64,000 nt of DNA from Eubacterium_B sp034180045 (GTDB lineage Bacteria; Bacillota; Clostridia; Peptostreptococcales; Anaerovoracaceae), in assembly GCA_034180045.1 (NCBI GenBank), contig JAXFOY010000020.1, positions 7,533-71,532 on the forward strand, written 5' to 3'. Positions 17,867 through 27,172 of the stretch are shown here, one piece after another. The position numbers and the translations under genes were made by a program. The stretch's first letter is position 1. Each line of letters begins with the position of its first letter. The notes beneath the pieces were generated by a model. That model did no database searches, was not told where the DNA came from, and worked only from the letters and a program-made list of their open reading frames with translations.

Positions 17867-18142
17867 TAACGAGATACAGCTTGGATAAAAATTGATAAAA
17901 TTTGCTGTTCCAACGAAGTTTATTCTACGCTCAATTTTATTTTATCTTGCACCGGAAGCTATATCTTAGTTTAATGAAACCCCGGTAACATATTCTCTTG
18001 ATGAAGTTGAAAAAGAGCCGGGGCGGAAATGAATTACAGCATTAGTTTTCAGAAAAAGCATTAACTATCTTGTTTTAACTATGCCTATTATATATTGCGC
18101 CAAGAGACGCACTGATTGTTGAAATACCGGTAAATGAACCAC
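17867..18142. other. Gene-free AT-rich stretch with one structured element
   Basis: No reading frame with a ribosome site is visible. The only structure is at 17980-18023, where CCCCGG pairs with CCGGGG and, inside it, CTCTT pairs with AAGAG directly next to the outer right arm. It has no T run and could be a small RNA hairpin or the remains of an element. The stretch begins a region visibly richer in A+T than its neighbours. Confidence 0.35.
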
Positions 18143-18177
18143 TGAGTCATGTAGTGATATTTACACTGCCTGACTCA
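18143..18177. repeat. Hairpin downstream of the 119-residue membrane-protein gene
   Basis: TGAGTCA pairs with TGACTCA, with an inner AGTG/CACT pair. It ends 13 bases after the stop codon of the leftward gene, so it probably terminates or protects that message. The T tail is poor in both directions. Confidence 0.5.
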
Positions 18178-18190
18178 AATATAATTTTCT

Positions 18191-18550
18191 TTATCTCCGT
18201 ATTTTTAGATAAATTAGGATTAAGATTCCGACAATAGATAAAACATCTATTGTGACGGCAATTATTTGAATTGGACCTGAAACAAATACGTTGAAGTTAT
18301 CATACAATATTCTAGATGTATCTAAAAATAAGACACAAAGAGCCCATATAAATGTGGAGACCACACCTAGTATCAAATTTGATAATACAAGTAATATTGA
18401 TACGGCAGATATCTTTGTATCCTTTTTAGAAGTAATAACTATGCTAATTATGTTGATTACAGAAATAACAAGTATAGATAAGAAAATTAGTATGACCAGG
18501 TTCTTGTTTTCAGCTGCGAATTCAATAAAAGGGTCTATTTTCACATTCAT
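18191..18550 (-). CDS. Small membrane protein of unknown function (three helices)
   Basis: A 119-residue protein with three hydrophobic helices: NLVILIFLSILVISVINIISIVI, a middle helix around VSILLVLSNLILGVVSTFIWAL, and IQIIAVTIDVLSIVGILILIYL near the C-terminus. A clear GGAGG lies four bases before the ATG. It follows the two half ABC exporters on the same strand after a 138-base gap with a hairpin, in the same AT-rich tract. It could be an immunity or accessory protein for whatever the exporters move, but that is speculation from position; I recognise no family. Confidence 0.6.
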   Translation of the reverse strand: MNVKIDPFIEFAAENKNLVILIFLSILVISVINIISIVITSKKDTKISAVSILLVLSNLILGVVSTFIWALCVLFLDTSRILYDNFNVFVSGPIQIIAVTIDVLSIVGILILIYLKIRR

Positions 18551-18577
18551 AAAGCCTCCAATTTAATTACATGTAAG

Positions 18578-18607
18578 TGGAATCATATTCTATATAACAT
18601 GATTCCA
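18578..18607. repeat. Hairpin between the ABC exporters and the small membrane protein
   Basis: TGGAATCAT and ATGATTCCA form a perfect 9-bp stem with a 12-base loop. TTCTTTTC follows on the + strand, and the leftward tail is weak. It may partly terminate transcription from the exporter genes before the small membrane-protein gene. Confidence 0.55.
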
Positions 18608-18688
18608 TTCTTTTCATTAAAATTAAAACAATAGTTTATATATGCAAGGATTTTAATTTACTTACCGTCATTCACATTCCTTTTATTC

Positions 18689-20278
18689 CTACAAATATAT
18701 GATATTATCACACACCGCTTTTAGCTGTTGATCATGCGTGGCAATTAATACCAATTTATTGGTTTTTATTGTTTTTATTAGTGAAACAATGTAATCTACG
18801 CATTCGCTGTCTAACGCATGCGTAGGCTCATCAAATATTATTATTGGTTTATCAATATAAAGAGCTCTGGCAATGCATATTCTCTGCCGCTGTCCTACGG
18901 ACAAGTTCTTCCCTCTTTCTGTGACTAACTTATCTTTCACTATAGCTGTAGTAAATCCATCTTTTTTAAGTCCACAGGTCTGTAAAACATAATCCATCCT
19001 GATTTCATCATATTCTTCATCCAAATGGATATTTTGAGCTATTGTTCCTTCAAATAACTTTATTTCTTGTGGAACAAATGATATATTGTTTCTAAGGATA
19101 CAAACCCCTTTTCTTGAGCAATTTATATCTCCCCACATAATATTCCCATCAAACGTACTAAAACCGAGAATTGCATTGATTAACGAAGTTTTTCCCGAGC
19201 CGCTCGCACCCCATAGTACAGTGGTTTTTCCCGCCGGAAGTACGAAATTTGCGTCTTTCAAAATATATTTATTTTCAAAGCTTATATTCAGATTTGTAAT
19301 TTTTATATCGGCACTTTTTGACAGTATAGGCATTACATAATCTTCTTTTGCATCCAGAATTGTGTTGATTTCTTCTAGATTAATATTTGCGATGACTTTA
19401 TTTTGGAAGACAGAGTTAAGCTTTGCTAAAGCAGAAAAGAGTATATGGATATACATATATAAAGCAATTGTTTGAGGTACCGTAAATTCAAATCTGTTTG
19501 AAAAAACGAATACCATTACAATAGCCGAGATTATGATTAATGCATCCATCTGCTCTATTGATGTTTGTAAATTTACTTTTTTTAATAGTTTGGCACGCAA
19601 CAACATATGGCTATTCCTAACGTGAGTGATAATGTCTTCTTGCTTATTCCATGCAACGATATCTTCTTTAGCTGAAATAGATTGTGAAATGTATCGGTTC
19701 AATTTTTTCCCGGCGTAAATAGTTCCTTTAATTGTTGCGGAGGTTTTTCCCCTTAAGAATTTTGATGCTAAAACCCAAAATATACATATTGGACACAAAC
19801 AAAGAAAAATCCACACGCTTAAATGCATAATAAAAATACCTGAAACAGCAATAGACACAGATACACTTACCAAACCAAAAAAAGGAAAAAGCAAATTGAA
19901 GATTGCCTCATCACACATTCTTTGAAATGAAAGCATGTCCCCTCGCCGGATATTTGATATATAAGGATAACTGGCTTTTATCATTTTATCAATCAGATTT
20001 TTGCGTAGGTCAAACTGAATACATTGTATTGTTTTTCTTTCACAATAATCAAGAGCTTCAACTAAAATATTAGCTATTAAATATACAGAAATATATGTAA
20101 CTATTGAAAGTATCAGTTGACCTTTCGAGAGAAATTCTAAGTTACTTAAAATACCAGTTAGTAAATACACTGAAAATGGAAGTAAAAATGCTATCACACA
20201 TGCAAAAAACAAAACGACTAAGATTTTCGCACCTCTATTATATATAGTTTTTTTAATCTGTGTGTTCACATATATCAC
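18689..20278 (-). CDS. ABC exporter half-transporter (permease plus ATPase), second of a pair
   Basis: Residues 1-300 are a six-helix exporter-type membrane domain. Residues 315-529 are the ATPase, with Walker A GASGSGKTS, signature LSVGQRQRICIARAL (V instead of the usual G), Walker B IIIFDEP and switch ATHDQ. The start is a GTG: one at the listed end and another nine bases downstream with better spacing from GGGG. Both overlap the 3' end of the preceding exporter gene, so translation is probably coupled. With its neighbour it should form a heterodimeric exporter. The AT-rich codon use differs from the flanking genes and suggests transfer. The substrate is unknown. Confidence 0.85.
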   Translation of the reverse strand: MIYVNTQIKKTIYNRGAKILVVLFFACVIAFLLPFSVYLLTGILSNLEFLSKGQLILSIVTYISVYLIANILVEALDYCERKTIQCIQFDLRKNLIDKMIKASYPYISNIRRGDMLSFQRMCDEAIFNLLFPFFGLVSVSVSIAVSGIFIMHLSVWIFLCLCPICIFWVLASKFLRGKTSATIKGTIYAGKKLNRYISQSISAKEDIVAWNKQEDIITHVRNSHMLLRAKLLKKVNLQTSIEQMDALIIISAIVMVFVFSNRFEFTVPQTIALYMYIHILFSALAKLNSVFQNKVIANINLEEINTILDAKEDYVMPILSKSADIKITNLNISFENKYILKDANFVLPAGKTTVLWGASGSGKTSLINAILGFSTFDGNIMWGDINCSRKGVCILRNNISFVPQEIKLFEGTIAQNIHLDEEYDEIRMDYVLQTCGLKKDGFTTAIVKDKLVTERGKNLSVGQRQRICIARALYIDKPIIIFDEPTHALDSECVDYIVSLIKTIKTNKLVLIATHDQQLKAVCDNIIYL

Positions 20279-21875
20279 CCCTTCCTAACTTTATTGTTTT
20301 ACTTGCATTTTTGCAAATATCCAGCTTATGCGTTGAAAGAATGATTAGTTTGTTTTTTTCATGTGTAATATAGTCGGTAATAATTTTCTCGTTTTTCACA
20401 TCTAACTGAGCGAAAGGCTCATCAAAAATTAGGGTTCCGGAGTCTTTCGCTATGCATCTTGCCAGCGCCAAGCGTTGCCTCTCACCACCTGAAAGATTTT
20501 CTCCATTCTCCCCAGCTTGCGTATCACATCCAATATTATCAAGACCGACTTCTTGAAGAATAGATTCCGCCTTTTCACGGCTTAAATGAGGTACCGCCCA
20601 TTTTATATTCTCGTAAATTGAACCATCAAGAATAAAAGGTACTTGTGCAAGGTATGCAATTTCATCTCTGATATATGTAGAAGAAATATCTTTTATATCA
20701 ATTCCGTTAATCAATATTTCTCCACATTTGGTCTCCAATTGCCTTAAAAGCAGTTTAATAAATGTTGATTTCCCTACGCCTGAAACACCGACTAAAGCTA
20801 TTAAGTCGCCATGAGAAAAATGTGCCGATAGATGTGATATTATCTCATTAATATTATCCGGATAGCGAAACGACAAATCTTTTATTTCAATTTCTGTGAT
20901 AGGTGTGTCTAAATAAAGTGCCGCCTCATCAAAATCAGGAACATTTAACAGTTCACTCATGGAACGGTATAATTCACGATTGCTAATCCACATATCATAA
21001 ATATAGTTTATTTGTGACAATTGCTCCAATAATATAGAAACATATACCATGAATGAAACAATTTCTCCAAAGCTGATTTTGCCTTGTCTCTGTTCCGAGA
21101 TACCGATACACAACACCAGCAGATATCCTATAATATATGTTACTTTTTCGATACTGCGACAAAAGAAGACCGCTCGTTTATGCTTTATATCGGCGCCATA
21201 TTTAATTTTTGACACTTCCTCATACTTACTTAAGAACATCTTTCGCATAGGGAATGCATGCAGTTCTTTTTTCATGTCTGACATTTCCGATACAACTCCC
21301 GTATACTCACGCTCTGCATTCTGCCGCTGAGCATGCGTTTTTGTTGCAACCGACATTGCTTTTAATGTAACCATTGTTAAACATGGAAGTGTGATTACAA
21401 CTATTATTGATATTTTTGTGTTCATAGAAAATGCTAAGAACATCGAGACACCGGTAGTCACCGTTATTTCGACAGATTTGACGACAATTTGCCAAGCGTC
21501 ATGTGAAAGTTCTCCGGTCTGGTCGATAAGTAATTCAAAAATTTTTCCATGTTTCTTCGAATCAATATTAGAATCTCTAAAAAAGCCTTTCAGCATACGA
21601 CAACGTAATCCACATTGGAGATGAGTTTTTGCACGCTCACGGCTATTCTCTCTGATAATAGTAAATATTGCTATGCCTAATGCAATAAGAATAAGAATAA
21701 TCAAGTCATGCACAAAGTTTGGCATGCCATTACAAGAATCTATTACACGACCTAATAAGTATGCAGAAAAACTATGTGCAACAGAAATAAATGTTTGGCT
21801 CACAATCAGTAAAAGACCAAATAAAATATTCTCATTTTCTAAAAATAATAAATTAAAATAAGTTTTTAGTTTCAT
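20253..21875 (-). CDS. ABC exporter half-transporter (permease plus ATPase), first of a pair
   Basis: A 540-residue protein with an N-terminal six-helix exporter domain and a C-terminal ATPase. Walker A is GVSGVGKST, the signature LSGGERQRLALARCIA, Walker B TLIFDEP, and the switch is LSTHKLD. Its signature is canonical while the partner's is altered, as in many heterodimeric exporters with one degenerate ATP site. Family members export drugs, lipids or peptides. No peptidase C39 domain is present at the N-terminus, so it is not a leader-cleaving bacteriocin exporter. The 90 bases upstream are AT-rich and probably hold the promoter, but no convincing box pair stands out. Confidence 0.85.
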   Translation of the reverse strand: MKLKTYFNLLFLENENILFGLLLIVSQTFISVAHSFSAYLLGRVIDSCNGMPNFVHDLIILILIALGIAIFTIIRENSRERAKTHLQCGLRCRMLKGFFRDSNIDSKKHGKIFELLIDQTGELSHDAWQIVVKSVEITVTTGVSMFLAFSMNTKISIIVVITLPCLTMVTLKAMSVATKTHAQRQNAEREYTGVVSEMSDMKKELHAFPMRKMFLSKYEEVSKIKYGADIKHKRAVFFCRSIEKVTYIIGYLLVLCIGISEQRQGKISFGEIVSFMVYVSILLEQLSQINYIYDMWISNRELYRSMSELLNVPDFDEAALYLDTPITEIEIKDLSFRYPDNINEIISHLSAHFSHGDLIALVGVSGVGKSTFIKLLLRQLETKCGEILINGIDIKDISSTYIRDEIAYLAQVPFILDGSIYENIKWAVPHLSREKAESILQEVGLDNIGCDTQAGENGENLSGGERQRLALARCIAKDSGTLIFDEPFAQLDVKNEKIITDYITHEKNKLIILSTHKLDICKNASKTIKLGRGDICEHTD

Positions 21876-21965
21876 TATCTCAACCTAAAATAATTATTGA
21901 TTTGATTTATAAAATCCATCATTTTATCGTATATAACTTCATACTTATTTTATATGAGAAGAAAT

Positions 21966-21992
21966 CATAAAAGCCTCTCAAAATGAAAGGCT
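21966..21992 (-). terminator. Terminator of the aldolase operon
   Basis: Reading leftward, AGCCT and AGGCT pair across 11 bases and TTTTAT follows. It sits about 27 bases after the aldolase stop codon. Confidence 0.75.
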
Positions 21993-22018
21993 CCTAAGGT
22001 TATAATATACTTTTGCTT

Positions 22019-22600
22019 TTATTCTGTCCAACGACTTTCTATAAACTGCTCAGCAGCCTTTTCCATAGCAAGACAAATATTCAGCGCCTCTTCCAAATCT
22101 TTACCGCAAACCAGCATTCCGTGATTTGCTATTATGCATCCTGATCGACTCCCAAGTGCTTTTACAACATTTTTGGTCAGTTTTCGGCTGCCCGCATTAG
22201 CATAATCGCTAATGTAAATCAACTCACCCGTCACCTTTGCAAGCTCCTCGTCAAATACCTGAAGCGGTTTTCTCGCCGCAGCAAAAATTGAACAGTACTT
22301 AGAGTGAGTATGAATTATTGCACCTACATCAGCTCTTTTTTCATAAATGCCGGCATGCATGCCCTTTTCGCTTGTCGGTATATTGCCGTTTCCATAGGTA
22401 AGAGTTTTAATCGCCACCTTTACCATATCGCTGCCGTCTATACTTTTATAATCCAGTCCACTTGGCGTTGTAAGCATATAATTCGGAGAAAGTCTTACCG
22501 ATAAATTTCCCCATGTGCCCTGTACCAAGCCAAGGTCTATCAGCTTTTTCCCATACTCCGCCAAAGAATACCTGGATTGCCATTCATCGTTTCTTCTCAT
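22019..22600 (-). CDS. Class II aldolase/adducin-family protein (fuculose-phosphate-aldolase-like)
   Basis: A 193-residue zinc-type aldolase. N-terminal landmarks are WGNLSVRLSPNYMLTTPSGLDY. The catalytic acid region is TSEKGMHAGIY. The metal ligands are HTH in AIIHTHSKY and the histidine of ANHGMLVCG. The family cleaves sugar phosphates such as fuculose-1-phosphate or ribulose-5-phosphate, or is a dehydratase (MtnB). The ATG is taken in preference to a TTG two codons earlier. It overlaps the end of the upstream paralogue by 17 bases. Together with that paralogue and a TetR regulator it forms one leftward operon. The exact substrate is open. Confidence 0.82.
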   Translation of the reverse strand: MRRNDEWQSRYSLAEYGKKLIDLGLVQGTWGNLSVRLSPNYMLTTPSGLDYKSIDGSDMVKVAIKTLTYGNGNIPTSEKGMHAGIYEKRADVGAIIHTHSKYCSIFAAARKPLQVFDEELAKVTGELIYISDYANAGSRKLTKNVVKALGSRSGCIIANHGMLVCGKDLEEALNICLAMEKAAEQFIESRWTE

Positions 22601-23201
22601 TTGCAACCCGCCTTTCCGCCTTGGAGTATTTATTCAAATATTTTCGTCTGTGTGCATTAACGAGCATAAATCCCAGTTCCTTCGCCCCGCCTAGGACAGA
22701 AGCCTTGAGTACAATCTCGGCAGACTTTTCAAGAATCGTCATTGCTACAACAGCCTCATACGGGTTTCTCCCTATGCTAATTGCATAGCCCGGCATCAGA
22801 GCATTCGGAGCATCTACAAGTACCGCCGAACCGCTTTTGAGCGATGAAACCAGTTTTCTGGTGTTTTTCTTAACAACAGGTGCCTTATGCCCGATAATTT
22901 GGGCAAAGTCGTCTACAACAGCTCCCACTGTAATATTATCTTTAATACAGAGCTTGCTGAACTTAGGCGCGCTTATCATCAGCGCTTGTGCAGATTTAAT
23001 GCTCATCAGCACCGTTGCTTCCGTCATATATTCGCGTTGAATCTCGACGAAATCGTCAGCTGTCAGCTCGTCAAATCCTATGCCGGCTTTGGACATATAG
23101 CAAGTGTCCTCCAGCTTAATTATCAACCTATCGTCAACTTGCGATTTGTATTCAAGCGCCCTTATCTTTTTTATGTATTTTGAAATCTCTTCAGACTTCA
23201 T
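22584..23201 (-). CDS. Class II aldolase-like protein without the metal site
   Basis: The 205 residues align by eye with the downstream aldolase along their length. For example RLIIKLEDTCYMSKAGIGF matches the NLSVRLSPNYMLTTPSG region, and SAVLVDAPNALMPG matches CIIANHGMLVCG. The zinc ligands are gone: the HTH position reads SIKSA, and the C-terminal His is replaced by Asn. The protein is therefore probably not a metal aldolase. It could be a regulatory or structural partner of its neighbour, or a sensor. The ATG directly after a TTG is chosen, eight bases from GGGAGAAGGG. It starts 22 bases after the tetR-like stop. Confidence 0.7.
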   Translation of the reverse strand: MKSEEISKYIKKIRALEYKSQVDDRLIIKLEDTCYMSKAGIGFDELTADDFVEIQREYMTEATVLMSIKSAQALMISAPKFSKLCIKDNITVGAVVDDFAQIIGHKAPVVKKNTRKLVSSLKSGSAVLVDAPNALMPGYAISIGRNPYEAVVAMTILEKSAEIVLKASVLGGAKELGFMLVNAHRRKYLNKYSKAERRVANEKKR

Positions 23202-23223
23202 CAATTAATCCCTTCTCCCGGTT

Positions 23224-23766
23224 CTAGTTTAACTTCTCTACTTTTTCTATTATGCCATTCATTTCCTTCATAAGCTTATCCGCATCCAACTCAACTCCAT
23301 GCAAATAGTGGTGATTCAAAATCCCATAGAATCCACCGGTCAAAAGGATAAGTTTTTCTTCACTTCCCCCAATTCTTTCGAGAATGAGTTTTTCAATTTC
23401 TAAAATCGGATTGCATCCGCCTGATTCAATTACGGAAGCCGAAATTATACGAATCACCAAAGCCGGAAATTCTACAGCATCTTTTATTAATTGTTCAAAT
23501 ACATTTCTAACATCCGGATTATTGTCGTCACGTTTTTCCTTCATCTCGCAGTAGTTTCTCACTGCATTTACCTCTTCTTGACACAATGCATCCAAGACAC
23601 CTTTTACACTTCCAAAGTGATTAAAAACTGTGGTTCTTGAAACATTCGCCGCGTCAGCTATATCCTGCATGGTAACATGCTCAATACCATGTGTTTCCAA
23701 CAGTTCCTTTGAACTTTGCATTATCAGCCTTCGTGTCTTTCCTCTCTTACCATAAAATACGCTCAT
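23224..23766 (-). CDS. TetR/AcrR-family transcriptional regulator
   Basis: A 180-residue regulator with the TetR winged DNA-binding motif at about residues 15-60 (ELLETHGIEHVTMQDIADAANVSRTTVFNHFG, in which TVFNHFGS is typical) and an all-helical ligand domain after it. The ATG follows a GGGGG site; an upstream in-frame ATG ten codons earlier has none. It is the first gene of an operon with the aldolase pair, and its own promoter lies about 80 bases upstream. Autorepression and control of the two aldolase-like genes are the likely role; the ligand is unknown. Confidence 0.85.
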   Translation of the reverse strand: MSVFYGKRGKTRRLIMQSSKELLETHGIEHVTMQDIADAANVSRTTVFNHFGSVKGVLDALCQEEVNAVRNYCEMKEKRDDNNPDVRNVFEQLIKDAVEFPALVIRIISASVIESGGCNPILEIEKLILERIGGSEEKLILLTGGFYGILNHHYLHGVELDADKLMKEMNGIIEKVEKLN

Positions 23767-23848
23767 TCTTTTTCCCCCTATCAGGTTACTTTTCATTAAA
23801 TTCGTAAGCTTAATGGATCGTCATTTCCAATAAGACTTTGTGGTTTCT

Positions 23849-23876
23849 ATTATCGCATATATTAAATTATAGTCAA
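23849..23876 (-). promoter_or_regulatory. Promoter of the tetR-aldolase operon
   Basis: Reading leftward, TTGACT and GATAAT are separated by 16 bases, close to consensus. No clear repressor dyad is visible around it. Confidence 0.6.
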
Positions 23877-23931
23877 CAAGAATTAACAAAAAGTATGACT
23901 TTTTTGTCTTTAATATCTTTATGTAATTTCT

Positions 23932-26301
23932 TTATCTTCTGTGCTTACGCTTGCTATTTTTTCTTTTTGCAAGCCTTTTCATCTCACGCCTCCTTGAAAG
24001 CCAAGCTCCAAAGCCCACACCTTTATGCACATATCTGAAAAGTCCCTCTGTAGCAATCAGGAAAACTACAAGAAGCATAGCCGCCTCGGTTGTAATGCTG
24101 TTTATACCGAAGAGCCTAGGCATGAACAGCACGCTGTATGCCATACCTGCAATCAAAATTGCCATCATGCCTATATGCAGCCTGTTAAACGGAGTAGCGA
24201 CTTTAGCAAGATATAGAAAACCTACCAATGCCACCAACATAGTACTCGAGGTGGAAATACACTCGTTACTTATATTAAATACCTGTCCGAACACCACCAG
24301 TGAACTTACGCTGATAAACATTGTTATTCCCGCAGGCAAAGCCATTTTCAACACATTTGAAAGGAATCTTCCCTTTATCCGTTCAAAGTTAGGCTCTAAT
24401 GAAAGAATAAATGACGGCACACCTATGGTGAACATACTGATAAGTGTTATCTGTGATGGCTTGAGCGGATATTTCAACACATTGATAACTGAGAATATCG
24501 CCAAAAGCAAAGAAAAAATATTCTTTGTCAGGTAAAGAGATGCTGCCTTTTGGATATTGTTTACTACTCTTCTTCCTTCGGAAACGACCGAAGGCATTTT
24601 AGAAAAATCAGAGTCCATCAACACAAGCATAGCCGCATTTGAGGCAGCTTCACTTCCCGATGCCATAGCGACAGAACAGTCAGCATCGCGTAAAGCCAAA
24701 ACATCGTTTACACCGTCACCTGTCATGCCGACAGTCTTGCCTTGTTTACGCAAGGCTCTTACGAACGAAAGCTTCTGCTCCGGCGTAACCCTGCCAAACA
24801 CGGTAAATCTTTCAACCGCTTCATATATGGATTGCTCATCTGAAAGATCTCCGGCATCCACATAGTGGTCTCCATTTGGTATGCCTGCCTCAATTGCTAC
24901 ATGCGATACGGTTTCCGGATTGTCACCCGATATAACCTTTATCTCCACGCCATTTTCAGCAAAGTACTCAAAGGTTTCTTTCGCAGAGCTCCTCACGGGG
25001 TTGTCCAAGAATATCAATCCCAGCAAACGCGCCGGCATCTGTAAAACTCCGCCATTTGGAATTTCACTTGTCTGTGCGACGGCAAGAACTCTATAGCCTT
25101 GATTGCTCATCTTGTTTATATATTCACTATACCTGGAAAACTCAGCCCTCAACACAAATTCAGGCGCACCTATTACAAAGCATCCGTCTACAAAACAAGT
25201 TGAACTGTATTTGTATTTTGATGAAAAGCCACAAGTTGATGTAACTTCTCTGCCGCCCGGCTTTGTAAAGAAATCTTGCAGTGCCGCCATCGTCGCATTA
25301 TCCTTGCTTTGATGTCTCACTATATCTCCAATCAGCATCTCGAGTTCCTCTTCACTGATGCTGTCGGATATCTTAACAAATCCCTCAACTTTCATGTCTG
25401 TTTCCGTTATCGTTCCGGTTTTATCTACACACAAAACATCAACGCGAGCTAATGCCTCAATACATTTCATATTCTGAACCAGAACATCTTTTTTGGCAAG
25501 GCGCAGCGCCGATACAACCATGGCTATGCTGGCAGTCATATAAAGACCTTCCGGAATCATTCCTAAAATAGCTGCGACCATTGAAATTATACTGCTTTTG
25601 AAACTGCCGTTTAGGATGTACCAATCCTGAAATATTAAGGTAAGTCCCATAGGTATAATGATTATGCCCACAACTTTTACAAGCCTGTTAAGAGATTTAA
25701 TCATCTCTGACTCTTCTTGCTTATCCTTTGTCGCTTCCTTGGTCAGCTTTGAAATATATGAATCCACGCCGACAGCTGTCAGAACTGCCATGCACTCTCC
25801 CGAAACAACATAGCTTCCTGAAAGCAGCTTGTCTCCCACAGATTTTCCTATTTCATCCGCCTCTCCTGTCAAAAGAGATTCATTAACCTGTATAGAGCCT
25901 TCAACGACCTTTGCATCGGCAGGTATTTGATTCCCTGAGCGCAGAATCACAATATCATCTAAGACCAGTTTTTCTGTTGGAACTTCTGTCCTTTTGCCCT
26001 CACGAAGCACATGAGCCTTCGGCATCTTGAGGATTTTAAGGCTATCCAGAGTCCGCTTTGATCTTATCTCCTGCAAAATACCTATTGTCGCATTGGCAAA
26101 TACTATGAGCATAAATGTCAAATCTTTTATGGAGCCCGCCAGGATTAGAAGAATTGCAAGCACGGTAAAAATAAGGTTAAAGTATGTAAAAACATTATCC
26201 TTAATGATTTGCTTTATAGTTCTTGTGGAAGAGCTGACCTTTACATTTACTTTACCTGCCTGCTCTCTTTCCCTTACCTCTTGTTTAGTTAAACCTTGCA
26301 T
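23932..26301 (-). CDS. P-type cation-translocating ATPase (CtpE-like)
   Basis: A 789-residue membrane ATPase. The actuator TGEADE loop is near residue 140. The phosphorylated aspartate is Asp293 in CVDKTGTITETD. The hinge is MTGDGVNDVLALRDAD. About ten helices are split before, between and after the soluble domains. The pre-phosphorylation helix carries MIPEGLYMTASIAMV, with the PEGL motif seen in CtpE-like and Ca/Mg-type pumps rather than the CPC motif of heavy-metal pumps. No N-terminal metal-binding domain is present. It is most likely a calcium or other divalent/monovalent cation exporter. It ends in a basic tail (SKRKHRR). It is preceded by a TIM-barrel gene 18 bases upstream on the same strand. 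Confidence 0.85.
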   Translation of the reverse strand: MQGLTKQEVREREQAGKVNVKVSSSTRTIKQIIKDNVFTYFNLIFTVLAILLILAGSIKDLTFMLIVFANATIGILQEIRSKRTLDSLKILKMPKAHVLREGKRTEVPTEKLVLDDIVILRSGNQIPADAKVVEGSIQVNESLLTGEADEIGKSVGDKLLSGSYVVSGECMAVLTAVGVDSYISKLTKEATKDKQEESEMIKSLNRLVKVVGIIIIPMGLTLIFQDWYILNGSFKSSIISMVAAILGMIPEGLYMTASIAMVVSALRLAKKDVLVQNMKCIEALARVDVLCVDKTGTITETDMKVEGFVKISDSISEEELEMLIGDIVRHQSKDNATMAALQDFFTKPGGREVTSTCGFSSKYKYSSTCFVDGCFVIGAPEFVLRAEFSRYSEYINKMSNQGYRVLAVAQTSEIPNGGVLQMPARLLGLIFLDNPVRSSAKETFEYFAENGVEIKVISGDNPETVSHVAIEAGIPNGDHYVDAGDLSDEQSIYEAVERFTVFGRVTPEQKLSFVRALRKQGKTVGMTGDGVNDVLALRDADCSVAMASGSEAASNAAMLVLMDSDFSKMPSVVSEGRRVVNNIQKAASLYLTKNIFSLLLAIFSVINVLKYPLKPSQITLISMFTIGVPSFILSLEPNFERIKGRFLSNVLKMALPAGITMFISVSSLVVFGQVFNISNECISTSSTMLVALVGFLYLAKVATPFNRLHIGMMAILIAGMAYSVLFMPRLFGINSITTEAAMLLVVFLIATEGLFRYVHKGVGFGAWLSRRREMKRLAKRKNSKRKHRR

Positions 26302-26319
26302 ACTTATCCTTCTTTGATA

Positions 26320-27066
26320 CTATACCAAAAAGTCCATAGACTCTCTCAAATCCTTCTCTATCTGATCGAGGCTGCCGTCATTTCTCACCTTGTCTAAGTC
26401 GGGGTTATTTCTATAACTGTCCATCATGCTGGCAAATATCTCTGCACTTGACGGCGGGGTGTAGCTTATTGTATTTGCACCGGCTGCAATTGTTTCCGCA
26501 ATTGTTTTCTCGTTTGGTCCGCCTGTTGCAATGATAGGCACCTTAGGAAACTTCTCTCTAATTTTTCGCACTACTTCCGGAGTTTTGAACGCCGCCGAAA
26601 CATTCAGGATAGATGCACCTGCATCAAGTCTCCCCTGAATATCGGTTTCGCTGTTCAGCACGGTCACGATAATAGGAATATCTATGGTCTTTTTAATCAT
26701 GCTGATTGTATCGTTCTTTGTCGGTGCATTTACTACAACGCCAAATGCCCCATGTGCCTCCGCATCTCTGGCAATCAAAACCGAACGCAGCCCTGTTGTA
26801 GTGCCTCCTCCCACTCCTGCAAATACAGGAATGGACGATGCACTTACTATTGTCTGCGAAATTATCTGCTGCGGCGTAAACGGATATACCGCAAGAACCG
26901 CGTCCGCATTGCAATTTCTTATTATCGCTAAATCTGTCGTGAATATAACGGATTTTATTCTCCTGCCTAAGACAACTATGCCCTTGGATTTCCATATATT
27001 TTCCGGGATTTGCAAGCTGTGTGCTCTTAAAGTACCGTTAAGGCGAGGAATATCTTTTTTGTTCAT
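26320..27066 (-). CDS. TIM-barrel protein of unknown function
   Basis: A 248-residue protein whose repeating beta/alpha pattern and late glycine-rich motif (PIIATGGPNEKTIAETIAAGANTISYTPPS) indicate a phosphate-binding TIM barrel like ThiG, NanE or KDPG-aldolase relatives. Other landmarks are IPVFAGVGGGTTTGLRSV and DAGASILNVSAAF. I do not recognise the exact family and give no reaction. GAGG lies nine bases before the ATG. It is co-transcribed with the P-type ATPase, but the two are not functionally linked in any way I can see. Confidence 0.7.
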   Translation of the reverse strand: MNKKDIPRLNGTLRAHSLQIPENIWKSKGIVVLGRRIKSVIFTTDLAIIRNCNADAVLAVYPFTPQQIISQTIVSASSIPVFAGVGGGTTTGLRSVLIARDAEAHGAFGVVVNAPTKNDTISMIKKTIDIPIIVTVLNSETDIQGRLDAGASILNVSAAFKTPEVVRKIREKFPKVPIIATGGPNEKTIAETIAAGANTISYTPPSSAEIFASMMDSYRNNPDLDKVRNDGSLDQIEKDLRESMDFLV

Positions 27067-27172
27067 AATTTGCTACCTCACATTTTATATAACTAATAAT
27101 TTCTTTTTACTCTTCAAATATAGTTTTTAACTGTCGAAACTTGTTATTTCTTTATAAGTTTGCCTAAAGCTA

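Noticed and set aside
18551..18688. Peptide precursor gene for the ABC exporters
   Set aside because: No short frame with a ribosome site and a double-glycine leader was found here or at 21876-21965; the exporters also lack a peptidase domain.
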